Assembly: GCF_024519455.1 (NCBI RefSeq)
Contig: NZ_JALJRY010000031.1
Span: forward strand, 57,908 to 121,907
Direction: 5' to 3'
DNA: 64,000 nt
Origin: Streptomyces sp. STR69
GTDB lineage: Bacteria; Actinomycetota; Actinomycetes; Streptomycetales; Streptomycetaceae
Shown one piece after another: positions 49,381 through 58,287 of this stretch. The position numbers and the translations under genes were made by a program. Each line of letters begins with the position of its first letter. The stretch's first letter is position 1. The notes under the pieces were generated by a model. That model saw only the letters and a list, made by a program, of their open reading frames with translations. It made no database searches and was not told the DNA's origin.

Positions 49381-51480
49381 ATGCGGTGGTTGGTGGGATG
49401 GAGCAGTACCGCCGCTGGAGCCGCCACGATCGGTTCCGCGGGGGCGACCGGACTCGACGGTGAGACGGTCCATCCGGTCGGCTCCCAACTCCTGTGGGGA
49501 GACCCGGATCCGCTCTGGGCGGTCGGCGACTGGCGGCCCGACGAGGTGCGCGTCGTCAAGGTCGACGCGGAGACCCGCATCGCGGTCCTCGGCACCTGCG
49601 GCGCCACCGACGAGGAGCTGCGGCTGAGCCTGTTCTCCGCGCGCGGAGGGGCACTTCGGCATCTGACGGCCTGGTCGGGGAGTTACACGGCGGTCGTCAA
49701 GGTCAACCGCCGCACCATGGTCTGCGGCGATCTCGCGGGCGCCAAGCCGGTGTTCTACACCCCCTGGGCCGGCGGTACGGCCTACTCCACGGCCGCGCTC
49801 CCGCTCGCCGACCTCATCGAGGCCAACCTCGACTTCGGGCACCTGGCGGCCCTGCTCGCGGCCCCCGACGTGCCCGCCGCGCTGCACGACTCCACTCCGT
49901 ACGACGGCGTGCGGCGCATTCCGCCGGGGCATGCGCTGATCCTGCGCGCCGGGGCGCGTGAGATCGCCGGGTACGAGCCGGTCGCCTCCCTCGCCGTCGC
50001 CGCCGCGCCCGTCGACCCCGACAGTGCGGTGGACGCCGTACGGGACGCACTGGTCGACGCGGTGCGTGCGCGCCTGTCCGCGCCCCGGCACGTTCCCGAC
50101 ATCGACCCGGGGCCGGTGCCCGGCATGGGGCCCGCCGAACGGCGTGCCGCGCGCGGGATGCCCGTCCCCGGCATCGGCGCCGACCTCTCCGGGGGGCCCG
50201 CCTCCGGAACGCTGGCCCTGCTCGCCGCCGGACTGCCGGGCGCACCCGGCACGGTCCTCGGGCACGGCACCGGCGCGGGAGAGCGGCTCCTGGCTGTCAC
50301 CTTCAACGACCTCGCCGTCCGCGGACGCGAGTCCGAGGTGGAGCGCGCGGGCACCCTCGCCGCCAACCCCCGCCTGCACCACGTGGTGGTGACCGGCGGC
50401 GAGGACGTCCTGCCGTACGCCGAACTCGACGGCCCCCTCACCGACGAACCCGGCCCCTCCCTGATCACCGCCGCCCGCCACCGCGCCCGGCTCGCCGCGG
50501 GCAGCGCCGACCACTTCACCGGGTACGGCGCCCGCCAGGTCCTGGACGCGCACCCGGCCCGCCTCGCCGACCTCCTCATGGACCGCAAACGGCGCCATCT
50601 GGTGCGCCCGGTGGCCGCGTTGGCGAAGGCGGACGGTTCGGTGATGGTCCCCGCGCGCGTGTACGGCGCGGCCCGCCGCCTCGCCCGGACCCCGTACGGC
50701 GCCGGGCTCGAAGTCCTCGCCGACCGGCTGATGAACCAGCGTTTCGACGAGCCCGGCGGTGCCGTCGGGGCCTCCCTGGCCGCGCTCACCTGGGCCAGAC
50801 CGGGGCCCGCGGCGCGGTGGCTGACCGGTGAGGCCCTAGCTGAAGTATCGGTTCGCCTACAAGGGGCGCCCAGCCGTCAGGGCCAAGGGGTCGGCCCGGG
50901 ACAGCGCCCGGGCGACTTCCGCGCGCGTGCCGCACTCGCCAGGCACGCGGGAGACCTGCGCGTCCTGGAACAGGCCGCCGAGATCCGCTCCCAGCGGCTC
51001 CACATGCCCTTCCTCGACAACCAGGTGGTCCGGGCCTGCCGGACCCTTCCCGAGGCGCTACGCGTCCAGCCAGGGGCCCGCGCGGCCATCCTCCGTACGG
51101 TCCTGGAGGGCGCCGGCGTCGGCGACCTCCCGCCCGGCTGGGGCGCCCCCTCCCACGCCTCGGCGGCAGCCGCGTCCCGCACCGGCCTCCGGGTCGCCGC
51201 GGACTCCCTGATGGCCCTCTTCGACACACCCCTGCTGGCGCAGGCCGGCCTGGTGGAGGCCCGCGTCGTCCGCAAGGCGCTGCGCGCGGCGGCCCAGGGC
51301 GAACCACTGCCCCTGGACGGCCTCGCGGACCTGGTCTCCCTGGAGTTGTGGCTCGGCCGGCTGCTGGCCCGCCGGGGCACCTGCTGGACGGGAACACCGG
51401 CACGCGCGCGTGCGGTACCGGCGGGGATCAGGCCGCAGCGGGGGGCACTGGCATCGGGTGGGGGAGCGGGAGTGGCCTGA
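49381..51480 (+). CDS. Asparagine-synthase-like protein
   Basis: 699 residues, class B asparagine synthetase architecture. N-terminal glutaminase-like part (to about 200), with SYTAVVKVNRRTMVCGDLAG and VFYTPWAGGTAYSTAALPLA. A synthetase-like part contains DLSGGPASGTLALLAAGLPG, the PP-loop SGGxDS variant, and SQRLHMPFLDNQVVRACRTL. The protein starts MRWLVGW, so the Cys2 nucleophile for glutamine hydrolysis is absent, and the PP-loop Asp-Ser is altered to Ala-Ser. Both changes suggest a modified or lost amidotransferase activity. Conserved next to the NsdA-like gene. Confidence 0.8.
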   Translation: MRWLVGWSSTAAGAATIGSAGATGLDGETVHPVGSQLLWGDPDPLWAVGDWRPDEVRVVKVDAETRIAVLGTCGATDEELRLSLFSARGGALRHLTAWSGSYTAVVKVNRRTMVCGDLAGAKPVFYTPWAGGTAYSTAALPLADLIEANLDFGHLAALLAAPDVPAALHDSTPYDGVRRIPPGHALILRAGAREIAGYEPVASLAVAAAPVDPDSAVDAVRDALVDAVRARLSAPRHVPDIDPGPVPGMGPAERRAARGMPVPGIGADLSGGPASGTLALLAAGLPGAPGTVLGHGTGAGERLLAVTFNDLAVRGRESEVERAGTLAANPRLHHVVVTGGEDVLPYAELDGPLTDEPGPSLITAARHRARLAAGSADHFTGYGARQVLDAHPARLADLLMDRKRRHLVRPVAALAKADGSVMVPARVYGAARRLARTPYGAGLEVLADRLMNQRFDEPGGAVGASLAALTWARPGPAARWLTGEALAEVSVRLQGAPSRQGQGVGPGQRPGDFRARAALARHAGDLRVLEQAAEIRSQRLHMPFLDNQVVRACRTLPEALRVQPGARAAILRTVLEGAGVGDLPPGWGAPSHASAAAASRTGLRVAADSLMALFDTPLLAQAGLVEARVVRKALRAAAQGEPLPLDGLADLVSLELWLGRLLARRGTCWTGTPARARAVPAGIRPQRGALASGGGAGVA

Positions 51481-51613
51481 GCGCCCCGCTCCCCGACGAA
51501 ACCTTGGGCAGCGCACCGGACCTTGGGCAGCGCACCGACACAAACCGCCCCAACCGCGGGCCCCGCCCGCAAACGCCGTGACCTTGTCCCTCCTGCCCGG
51601 CGACAATGACCCG

Positions 51614-54600
51614 GTGCGGTACAAAATCCTGGGCAGTACCCGGGCGGAGGACGAACGGGGCGCCGTCGTGGCGCTCGGCGGTGCGCGGCTGCGCGCGCTG
51701 CTCGCCGCCCTCGCCCTGCACCCGGGCCGGATCGTCCCCTTCGGCACCCTGATCGACGAGGTGTGGGCCGACGAACCTCCCCAGGACGCCCCGGCCGCCC
51801 TCCAGGCCCTCGTCGGCCGGCTGCGCCGTACCGTCGGCAAGGACGCGATCGTCTCGGACCCCGGCGGCTACCGGCTCGCGGCGACCCGGGACGACGTGGA
51901 CCTGTACGTCTTCGAACGGCTGGTGCGCCAGGGCACGGCCGCCCTGGAGCGGGGCGAGGCGACCGTCGCCGCCCGCGACCTCGGCGAGGCGCTCGCCCTG
52001 TGGCGCGGGCCCGCCGTCGCCGACCTCCCCGACCGGTCCGCCGCCGCCCGCCCGGACGCGCTGCGCCAGGAGGCGACCCGCGCGCGGGTCGAGGCGGACC
52101 TGCTGCTCGGCCGCGCCGCAGACGCCGTACCGGAGTTGAAGGAACTGACCGCGGCGCACCCGTACGACGAACCGCTGCACGCTCTCCTCATCCGCGCCCT
52201 GCGCGACTCGGGCCGCGGAGCCGACGCGCTCGCCGCCTACGAGACCGCCCGGCGCGCCCTCGCCGACGGCCTCGGCACCGACCCGGGACCGGAACTCCGG
52301 GCCCTGCACGGCGAGTTGCTCAAGTCACCGCCCCCGACCTGCGCCGGCGACCACCCCGCCCGGCAGTCCGAACGCGACGGCAACCTGCGTCCACGGCTTA
52401 CCTCTTTCGTGGGCCGGGAACCCGAGATCGCCGCCATCCGTTCCGAAGTGCACAGGGCCCGCCTCGTCACGCTCACCGGACCGGGCGGCTCCGGAAAGAC
52501 CCGTCTCGCCGAGGAAGCCGCCGCCGGACTCCCGCAGGCGTGGCTGGTCGAACTCGCCCGGCTCGACCGGCCGGAGGCGGTGCCGGGCGCGGTGGTCAGT
52601 GCCCTCGGTCTGCGCGAGACCGTGCTGATGACCACCGAGTTGGCGGTCCCGCAGGACGACCCGGTCGCCCTGCTGATCGAGTACTGCGCGGCGCGCAGCC
52701 GACTCCTGATCCTTGACAACTGCGAACATGTCATCGGCGCGGCGGCCGACCTCGCCGAGACCCTCCTGACCCGCTGCCCGGGGCTCACGATCCTCGCCAC
52801 CAGCCGTGAACCCCTGGGCGTCCCCGGCGAGTCGGTACGCCCGGTCGAGCCCCTCGTCCCCGACCAGGCCCACCGCCTCTTCGCGGAGCGCGCCGCCGCC
52901 GTCCGCCCCGACGCGGAGACCGTGCTCCAGGACACCGAAGCGGTCACGGAGATCTGCCGGCGCCTCGACGGTCTGCCCCTCGCCATCGAACTCGCCGCCG
53001 CCCGGCTGCGGTTGCTCACCCCCCGCCAGATCGCCGACCGCCTCGACGACCGCTTCCGCCTCCTCACCTCCGGCAGCCGCACGGTCCTGCCCCGCCAGCA
53101 GACCCTGCGGGCCGTCGTCGACTGGTCCTGGGACCTGCTCGACGAGCACGAGCGGACCCTGTTGCGCGAGGCCTCGGTGTTCGCCGGCGGCTGGGACCTC
53201 GCGGCGGCGGAGAGCGTGTGCACCGGCCCGGCGGCGGACCTGATCGGCGCGCTCGTCGACAAGTCCCTGATCGTGGCCACCCCGGGGGAAGCGCACGACG
53301 GCATGCGCTACCGCATGCTGGAGACCATCCACGAGTACGCCGTCGAGCGTGCCGCCGAGACCCCGGCACTGCGGGCGGCGGCCGAGCGTCGGCACCGGTC
53401 CTGGGTGCGCGCCCTCGTCGAGGAGGCCGAGCCGCTGCTCCGCTCCTGGGAGCAACTCCCTTGGATCGCCCGCCTGGAGACCGAGCTCGACAACTTCCGC
53501 GCGGCCCTCGACCGAACCGTCACCGCGGGCGACGAGGCGGAGGCCGGTGCACTGGCCCTCGCCATCGGCTGGTTCTGGTGGCTGCGCAACTACCGCCGAG
53601 AGGGCGTCGACTGGGCCGAGCGCGTCCTCGGCCTCATCACCCCGGTGGACACCGCAGGCCCGTTCGAGGCCTACCTCGAAGCCCCGGACGCCGAGACCGG
53701 CCACCCCCTGCACATCCAGCGCATGAACCTCCGGATGCTGCACCTTTTCCTGGGCGCCGAATCAGGAGCCCTGGACCACCTGCCGAACGGACTGCGGGAC
53801 GAGCGGCTGCGCCGGTACGTCTCGCTGGTGCAGAGCTTCTTCGCCGGCGGTGGCCCGGCCGCGGCGCGGATGCCGGGGCTCGCGTGGCCGTTCACCGCCT
53901 ACTTCCTGCGCGACACGATGGACATCCGGGACGTCATGGACGTGGCGGTCGCCAACGCCCGTGTCCACGGCGGGGATTGGGAGGTCGCCGTCATCCTGAT
54001 GTTCCGCACGCACATGGTCGTCGACTCCCCGGGCGGCATGGCGGGCGTCGACGACGACCTCGCGGAACTGCGCGTGCTCTGCCGTCGCGTCGGCGACCGC
54101 TGGGTGCGGGCCCAGGTGTCCAGCGCGGTCGGCGAGGCCGCCATGGGCCGTGGCCGGTTCGAGGAGGCCAAGGGGGCCTACGAGGAGGCGCTCGCGCTCG
54201 CCTACGAGGTCGGCGCCCACACCGAGACGCCGTTCCTCATCGCCCGGCTCGCCGAACTGGCCTTCCGCGCGGGTGACCGCGAGGCCGCGATAGCGGGCCT
54301 GGACGAGGCGACCGAGGCCTCCGACCGGCACGGGGTCGCGGACGCCCACGCGTTCATCCAGCTGCTGCGCGCGCACATCGCCCTGGAGGACGGGGACGTG
54401 ACCTCCGCCCGCGCGTTCTGCGAACAGGCCCGTGAGGAGAGCGGACGCGGCACACCGCCGCCGCAGTTCCGGGCGGCGCTGGGCGCGGTCGACGCCCTGG
54501 TCACCGCCGCCGAGTCCGGCCCCGAGCGCGGGTTGGTGGCGATGGCGGGCGCTCTGCGCGAGGGGGTGGAGCTGCGGTGCGCCGAGGTGGTCACCGCGGC

Positions 54601-54874
54601 CCTGGTCGACCACGCGGCGATGCTCCTCGCCGAACTCGGCCAACTCCCGGCCGCGGTAAGGCTGTTCGCGGCGGCCGACCGGTTGCGCGGCGGTCATCCG
54701 TGCCCCATGCCGGAGCGCGCCAGGACCGAGCGCATCCAGGAGACGGCCCGCGCCGCGCTGGGCGCCGCGGGCTACGCCGCCGAGCGTGCCCGGGGCGAGT
54801 CCCTCACCGTGGCCGAGGCACTGACCGAGCTGCCCTCCCCGGCACCGGGCCCTGTCGGCCCTACTGGCAGGTGA
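51614..54874 (+). CDS. SARP-family regulator with NB-ARC ATPase and TPR domains (AfsR-like)
   Basis: 1086 residues. A winged-helix trans_reg_C domain at about 1-90 (ALGGARLRALLAALALHPGR, PAALQALVGRLRRTVGKDAI), then a BTAD at about 95-240. An NB-ARC module from about 270 carries Walker A TGPGGSGKTRLAEEAA and Walker B RLLILDNCEHV, with GLPLAIELAAARL. The C-terminal half is helical, with TPR-like repeats (FEEAKGAYEEALALAYEVGA). Such proteins activate secondary-metabolite genes in response to nucleotide and signal state. GTG 51614 was chosen; upstream frame has no domain. Its 3' end overlaps the convergent sigma gene by 14 bp. Confidence 0.88.
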   Translation: MRYKILGSTRAEDERGAVVALGGARLRALLAALALHPGRIVPFGTLIDEVWADEPPQDAPAALQALVGRLRRTVGKDAIVSDPGGYRLAATRDDVDLYVFERLVRQGTAALERGEATVAARDLGEALALWRGPAVADLPDRSAAARPDALRQEATRARVEADLLLGRAADAVPELKELTAAHPYDEPLHALLIRALRDSGRGADALAAYETARRALADGLGTDPGPELRALHGELLKSPPPTCAGDHPARQSERDGNLRPRLTSFVGREPEIAAIRSEVHRARLVTLTGPGGSGKTRLAEEAAAGLPQAWLVELARLDRPEAVPGAVVSALGLRETVLMTTELAVPQDDPVALLIEYCAARSRLLILDNCEHVIGAAADLAETLLTRCPGLTILATSREPLGVPGESVRPVEPLVPDQAHRLFAERAAAVRPDAETVLQDTEAVTEICRRLDGLPLAIELAAARLRLLTPRQIADRLDDRFRLLTSGSRTVLPRQQTLRAVVDWSWDLLDEHERTLLREASVFAGGWDLAAAESVCTGPAADLIGALVDKSLIVATPGEAHDGMRYRMLETIHEYAVERAAETPALRAAAERRHRSWVRALVEEAEPLLRSWEQLPWIARLETELDNFRAALDRTVTAGDEAEAGALALAIGWFWWLRNYRREGVDWAERVLGLITPVDTAGPFEAYLEAPDAETGHPLHIQRMNLRMLHLFLGAESGALDHLPNGLRDERLRRYVSLVQSFFAGGGPAAARMPGLAWPFTAYFLRDTMDIRDVMDVAVANARVHGGDWEVAVILMFRTHMVVDSPGGMAGVDDDLAELRVLCRRVGDRWVRAQVSSAVGEAAMGRGRFEEAKGAYEEALALAYEVGAHTETPFLIARLAELAFRAGDREAAIAGLDEATEASDRHGVADAHAFIQLLRAHIALEDGDVTSARAFCEQAREESGRGTPPPQFRAALGAVDALVTAAESGPERGLVAMAGALREGVELRCAEVVTAALVDHAAMLLAELGQLPAAVRLFAAADRLRGGHPCPMPERARTERIQETARAALGAAGYAAERARGESLTVAEALTELPSPAPGPVGPTGR

Positions 54875-56825
54875 ACTTCGACTCCGCCCAGTCCGCGAGC
54901 GCCAGGTCGTCGAAGGAACTGCGCGGCTCGACCACCAGCCGTACGGTCCTGCGCCCGGCGAGGCCCACATGGACCGGCACCGCCGGGTCACCGCCGTCGA
55001 TCTCCCCGGAACTCCACAGCCGGACCCCGTCGGCGTACACCGAGAAGTAGACCCGGCCGAGCCCCAGCATCATGTCGTCGACGCCGACCCTCGCGTCGTA
55101 GGAGACGCACTGGCGGTTGAGGTCGATCGTGACCGAGGAGCGGCCGTGCACGGTGATGCCGTGGGTGTAGCGCGTGCCGCCGATCGCGACGCCGTAGCGC
55201 TGCCACACCCAACTGCTGTCGCCGAGCCGGATCTCCGGGGCGGTGCCGTCGCCGTTGACGTTGTACGAGAGCTCGCTCACCTGGAAGATCGTCGGCGCGG
55301 GTGGGGGCGTCGGGGTCGGTGTCGGGGTGGGCGTCGGGGTGGGCCTGGGGGTCGGTGTCGGGGTCGGGGAGGCCTTCGGGGTCGGGGTCGGTGTCGGCCT
55401 GGGTTTGGGTGCGGGCGTCGGGGTCGGGCTCGGGGTGGGGGTCGGTTCGGGGGCCAACACCGCCGGTTCCTGGGCGGGTTGCTTCTTCGGGGGCGCCGGT
55501 GTCGGCGACTCGGGCTTGACGACGGGGGAGGAGGAGGGGGTCGACCCGGCCCGGGGTGGTTCCTTCGCGGGACTGTCGTGGTTGGCCAGCGCGAACGCCA
55601 CCGCCGCCACCACACCGACCGCGACCACACCGGCCGCGATGCCCGCCTTCACCGGCGCCCCGAGCCCCTCGGAGGCCGCCGCGCCACCGGCACCGGCCCC
55701 GCCCGACGAGCTGCCGCCGGCCGCCGCGGACGCACCGGCGGCACCCGCCCCGCCGGACGAACTCCCGCTCGCCGCGGCAGCCGCGCCCGCTGCACCGGCC
55801 GCACCCGCTCCCGCGCCGCCCGCGATGAGTGCGACCGCCTTGGCGTACCCGGCGGCGCCGAACCAGCCGATGACCGCGACCGGGACGACCGCCGGGATCC
55901 CGCTGGCGACCTCCTCGATCTGCAGCGCGGCCAGCCGGCACTTGGCGCACTCCTCCAGGTGCTTGCGCAGCCCCCGTTCGGCACGCGTGCGCAGCCGGCG
56001 GCGGGCGTAGGTGCCGAGCTGGTCGGCGTAGCGAGCGCACTCCTCGTCGTCGGTGAGGGTGGCGCTGACATGGGCCTGGAGGTAGGCCTGCTTGAGGCCC
56101 TCGCGGGCCCGGCTGGCCAGCACGCGCGTGCCGTTGGCGTCGAGCCCGAAGAGCGTGGCGACCTCGCTCGGCGACTCGTCCTCGACCTCGGTGTGCCACA
56201 GCACGGCCTGCCACCGCTCGGGCAGCGACCGGAACGCCCGCATGGCCATCGACTGCTCGGCCTCGTGCATCGCCCGGACATCGGCGCCCAGGTCCAGCGT
56301 GTCGTCGTCGGACACCTCGGACACGCGCGCGGACTGGGCGGCGAACACCGCGAAGTCGTCGACGAGCTGCTCCCGCTTCGCCGATTTCGTCCAGTTCGCG
56401 GCGACGCGCCGGACGGAGGTCAGCAGATAGGCGCGTACGGCGTGCTCGGGCCCGGAGCCGCCGCGTACCGCCTGGAGCATGCGGGCGAAGACCTCGGCGG
56501 TCAGGTCGTCGGCGGTGTGCGCGTCCCGGCAGCAGGTGCGGGCGTAGCGGCGCACGGCGTCCGCGTGGCGCCGGTACAGCTCCTCGTACGCCGTGTCGTC
56601 ACCGGCGCGCATCCGCTCGATCAACGAGGCGTCGGCCGTGGGCCTCTCCAGCGGCGGCGGGAGGACACTGCCCTCGCGCTGGGCCGGGACGCTGCCCTCG
56701 CCGGGATCGCCGCCGCCCTGGGGGACCCCGCCGGGCCCGCCCTGACTCGGCACCTGTGGTGAGGTCAGCCCACCGGCCTCCGGGTCACTGTCACCCAGTG
56801 ACTCGTCCCGCCCGTCAACGCTCAT
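54861..56825 (-). CDS. ECF sigma factor fused to zinc-finger anti-sigma, membrane helix and NPCBM domain
   Basis: 654 residues. Order: disordered N-terminus (1-70); ECF region 2 (about 75-145, YEELYRRHADAVRRYARTCC); region 4 (about 195-250, RAFRSLPERWQAVLWHTEVE); a zinc-finger anti-sigma motif (about 268-300, RGLRKHLEECAKCRLAALQI); and Gly/Ala/Ser-rich repeats. A transmembrane helix follows (about 400-420, AGIAAGVVAVGVVAAVAFAL). Next are a long Pro/Thr repeat spacer (PTPTPTPTP, about 465-525) and an NPCBM carbohydrate-binding-like domain (about 530-654, GITVHGRSSVTIDL). A sigma factor that carries its own anti-sigma and an outside sensor suggests release by proteolysis. Confidence 0.9.
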   Translation of the reverse strand: MSVDGRDESLGDSDPEAGGLTSPQVPSQGGPGGVPQGGGDPGEGSVPAQREGSVLPPPLERPTADASLIERMRAGDDTAYEELYRRHADAVRRYARTCCRDAHTADDLTAEVFARMLQAVRGGSGPEHAVRAYLLTSVRRVAANWTKSAKREQLVDDFAVFAAQSARVSEVSDDDTLDLGADVRAMHEAEQSMAMRAFRSLPERWQAVLWHTEVEDESPSEVATLFGLDANGTRVLASRAREGLKQAYLQAHVSATLTDDEECARYADQLGTYARRRLRTRAERGLRKHLEECAKCRLAALQIEEVASGIPAVVPVAVIGWFGAAGYAKAVALIAGGAGAGAAGAAGAAAAASGSSSGGAGAAGASAAAGGSSSGGAGAGGAAASEGLGAPVKAGIAAGVVAVGVVAAVAFALANHDSPAKEPPRAGSTPSSSPVVKPESPTPAPPKKQPAQEPAVLAPEPTPTPSPTPTPAPKPRPTPTPTPKASPTPTPTPRPTPTPTPTPTPTPPPAPTIFQVSELSYNVNGDGTAPEIRLGDSSWVWQRYGVAIGGTRYTHGITVHGRSSVTIDLNRQCVSYDARVGVDDMMLGLGRVYFSVYADGVRLWSSGEIDGGDPAVPVHVGLAGRRTVRLVVEPRSSFDDLALADWAESKFTCQ

Positions 56826-57136
56826 CGCGGAAAGCCCCCGCCGCCTGCCCAACCAGTCCCGAACACCGGGTCAGCGTAGCCATATTGGCTTTTGTTCAGG
56901 ACCCCGTCGTACGGACCATCCACTCGTCCGTGGGGACTTCCCGCAACGCAGTACTAGCGTTCACCCCTCCGGGGAAGGCTCAACTCTCGTGCCCAGAACG
57001 GGAGTTGGCACGGATGACCGAAATGCCCGGAACGCTCCCGGGCATCACTCGGGGCGCGGGCACTTCGGTACCTCCGCGCCACAGTCACCTATTCGAGTCA
57101 CCCGCGAACGGGCCTCCCGACCCCAAGGAGTCGGCC

Positions 57137-57910
57137 TCACAACGGCCGCGACCGCAGCCCCTCCAGCAGGATGTCCAGCAACCGCGCCGACGCCGCCGCC
57201 TGCTGCGCAGCATCCGGCAGCGAGGGCGCCGCCGTGGCGATCACCAGCAGTACGTCCGACACCGACACGTCCGGCCGCAGCTGACCCGCCGCCCGCGCCC
57301 GGTCCACGAGCTGCCCGACGACCTCCAGCAGCGCCGCCGCCCCGGCGTCGTCGACCACCGAGCCCAAAGACCCCGCCGACTCCTCCGGCACCAACCGCAG
57401 CTCACCCGTACCCGGCTGCGTCCGCTGCTGCGGCACCCGCGCCTCGTCGAGTAGGGAGCCCTCGGCGCCTTCGTCGGCGACGCCCACCCGCAGCACCTGC
57501 GGCGGCAGCAGCCGCCCGGCGCCCGAGGCCACCGACGTCCGCAGGAAGCGCGACAGCGCCGACCACGGCTCGTCCTCCTGGCCGAGCGCCGAACGAGCCT
57601 GGTCGGTCAGCCGGGAGGTCTCCTCCTCGGCTATCCGGCGCACCAGGACGTCCTTGCTCGGGAAGCGCCGGTACACCGTGCCGACACCGACCCGCGCGCG
57701 CCGCGCCACGTCCTCCATCGGCGCGCCGTAGCCCAGTTCGCCGAAGACCTCACGCGCCGCCCGCAGCACGTGCTCCAGATTGCGCTGTGCGTCCACGCGC
57801 AACGGCGTCGTGCGCGAGCTGTCCCCGCGTCCGTTTCCCGCCGCCGCACCGACCGCGGCGCCGGATGCGACGGCAGACGCGGATGTCCAATGAGAGTCCT
57901 GAATATGCAT
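57137..57910 (-). CDS. atrA: AtrA-like TetR regulator of antibiotic production
   Basis: 257 residues. An N-terminal extension of about 40 residues precedes the TetR helix-turn-helix (about 55-100, LEHVLRAAREVFGELGYGAP, VARRARVGVGTVYRRFPSKD). The C-terminal ligand domain ends ARLLDILLEGLRSRPL. In Streptomyces coelicolor AtrA activates the actinorhodin activator gene and nutrient genes; identification rests on N-terminal MHIQDSH, length, and the ECF sigma - atrA - ndh gene order, recalled from memory. ATG 57910 with GGGGGAA upstream. The intergenic region to ndh is 377 bp. Confidence 0.82.
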   Translation of the reverse strand: MHIQDSHWTSASAVASGAAVGAAAGNGRGDSSRTTPLRVDAQRNLEHVLRAAREVFGELGYGAPMEDVARRARVGVGTVYRRFPSKDVLVRRIAEEETSRLTDQARSALGQEDEPWSALSRFLRTSVASGAGRLLPPQVLRVGVADEGAEGSLLDEARVPQQRTQPGTGELRLVPEESAGSLGSVVDDAGAAALLEVVGQLVDRARAAGQLRPDVSVSDVLLVIATAAPSLPDAAQQAAASARLLDILLEGLRSRPL

Positions 57911-58287
57911 ACACGTTCCCCCGGTTAATGACGTCTCCCCCCGGAGACTCCCCGCCATTGGCAGCCGGAGCATCGTGAGACAAGCCCGGTTCACGAACCA
58001 CGCTTCTCGCGGGCTCGTTGAGCGCATCCCCCTTCACCCCGTCGACACACGAACATAGTTGAGAGGGGGTCAATTCAGAAGGGGCAGGTTCCGCACGGAG
58101 CGCCCCCCGATCGGAGTACGGGTCGCATACATCCCGATTGCGCCCCCGGGCACCACCCCGATCACCCCCACTGACCTGCGCACCTGCCCTGTACTCCGGC
58201 AATTCCGGCGCCCGCGCGAGCTGTCCCCGGCCGGTCACACAATTTGTCGAGCCTGTGGACAAACTCCAGCGCCGGGTGCGTCATGGG
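57911..58287. promoter_or_regulatory. Divergent region between atrA and ndh
   Basis: 377 bp, non-coding. TTGAGAGGGGGTCAATTC around 58058-58075 is the most AT-rich stretch and a plausible promoter position. No further operator is identified. Confidence 0.45.
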
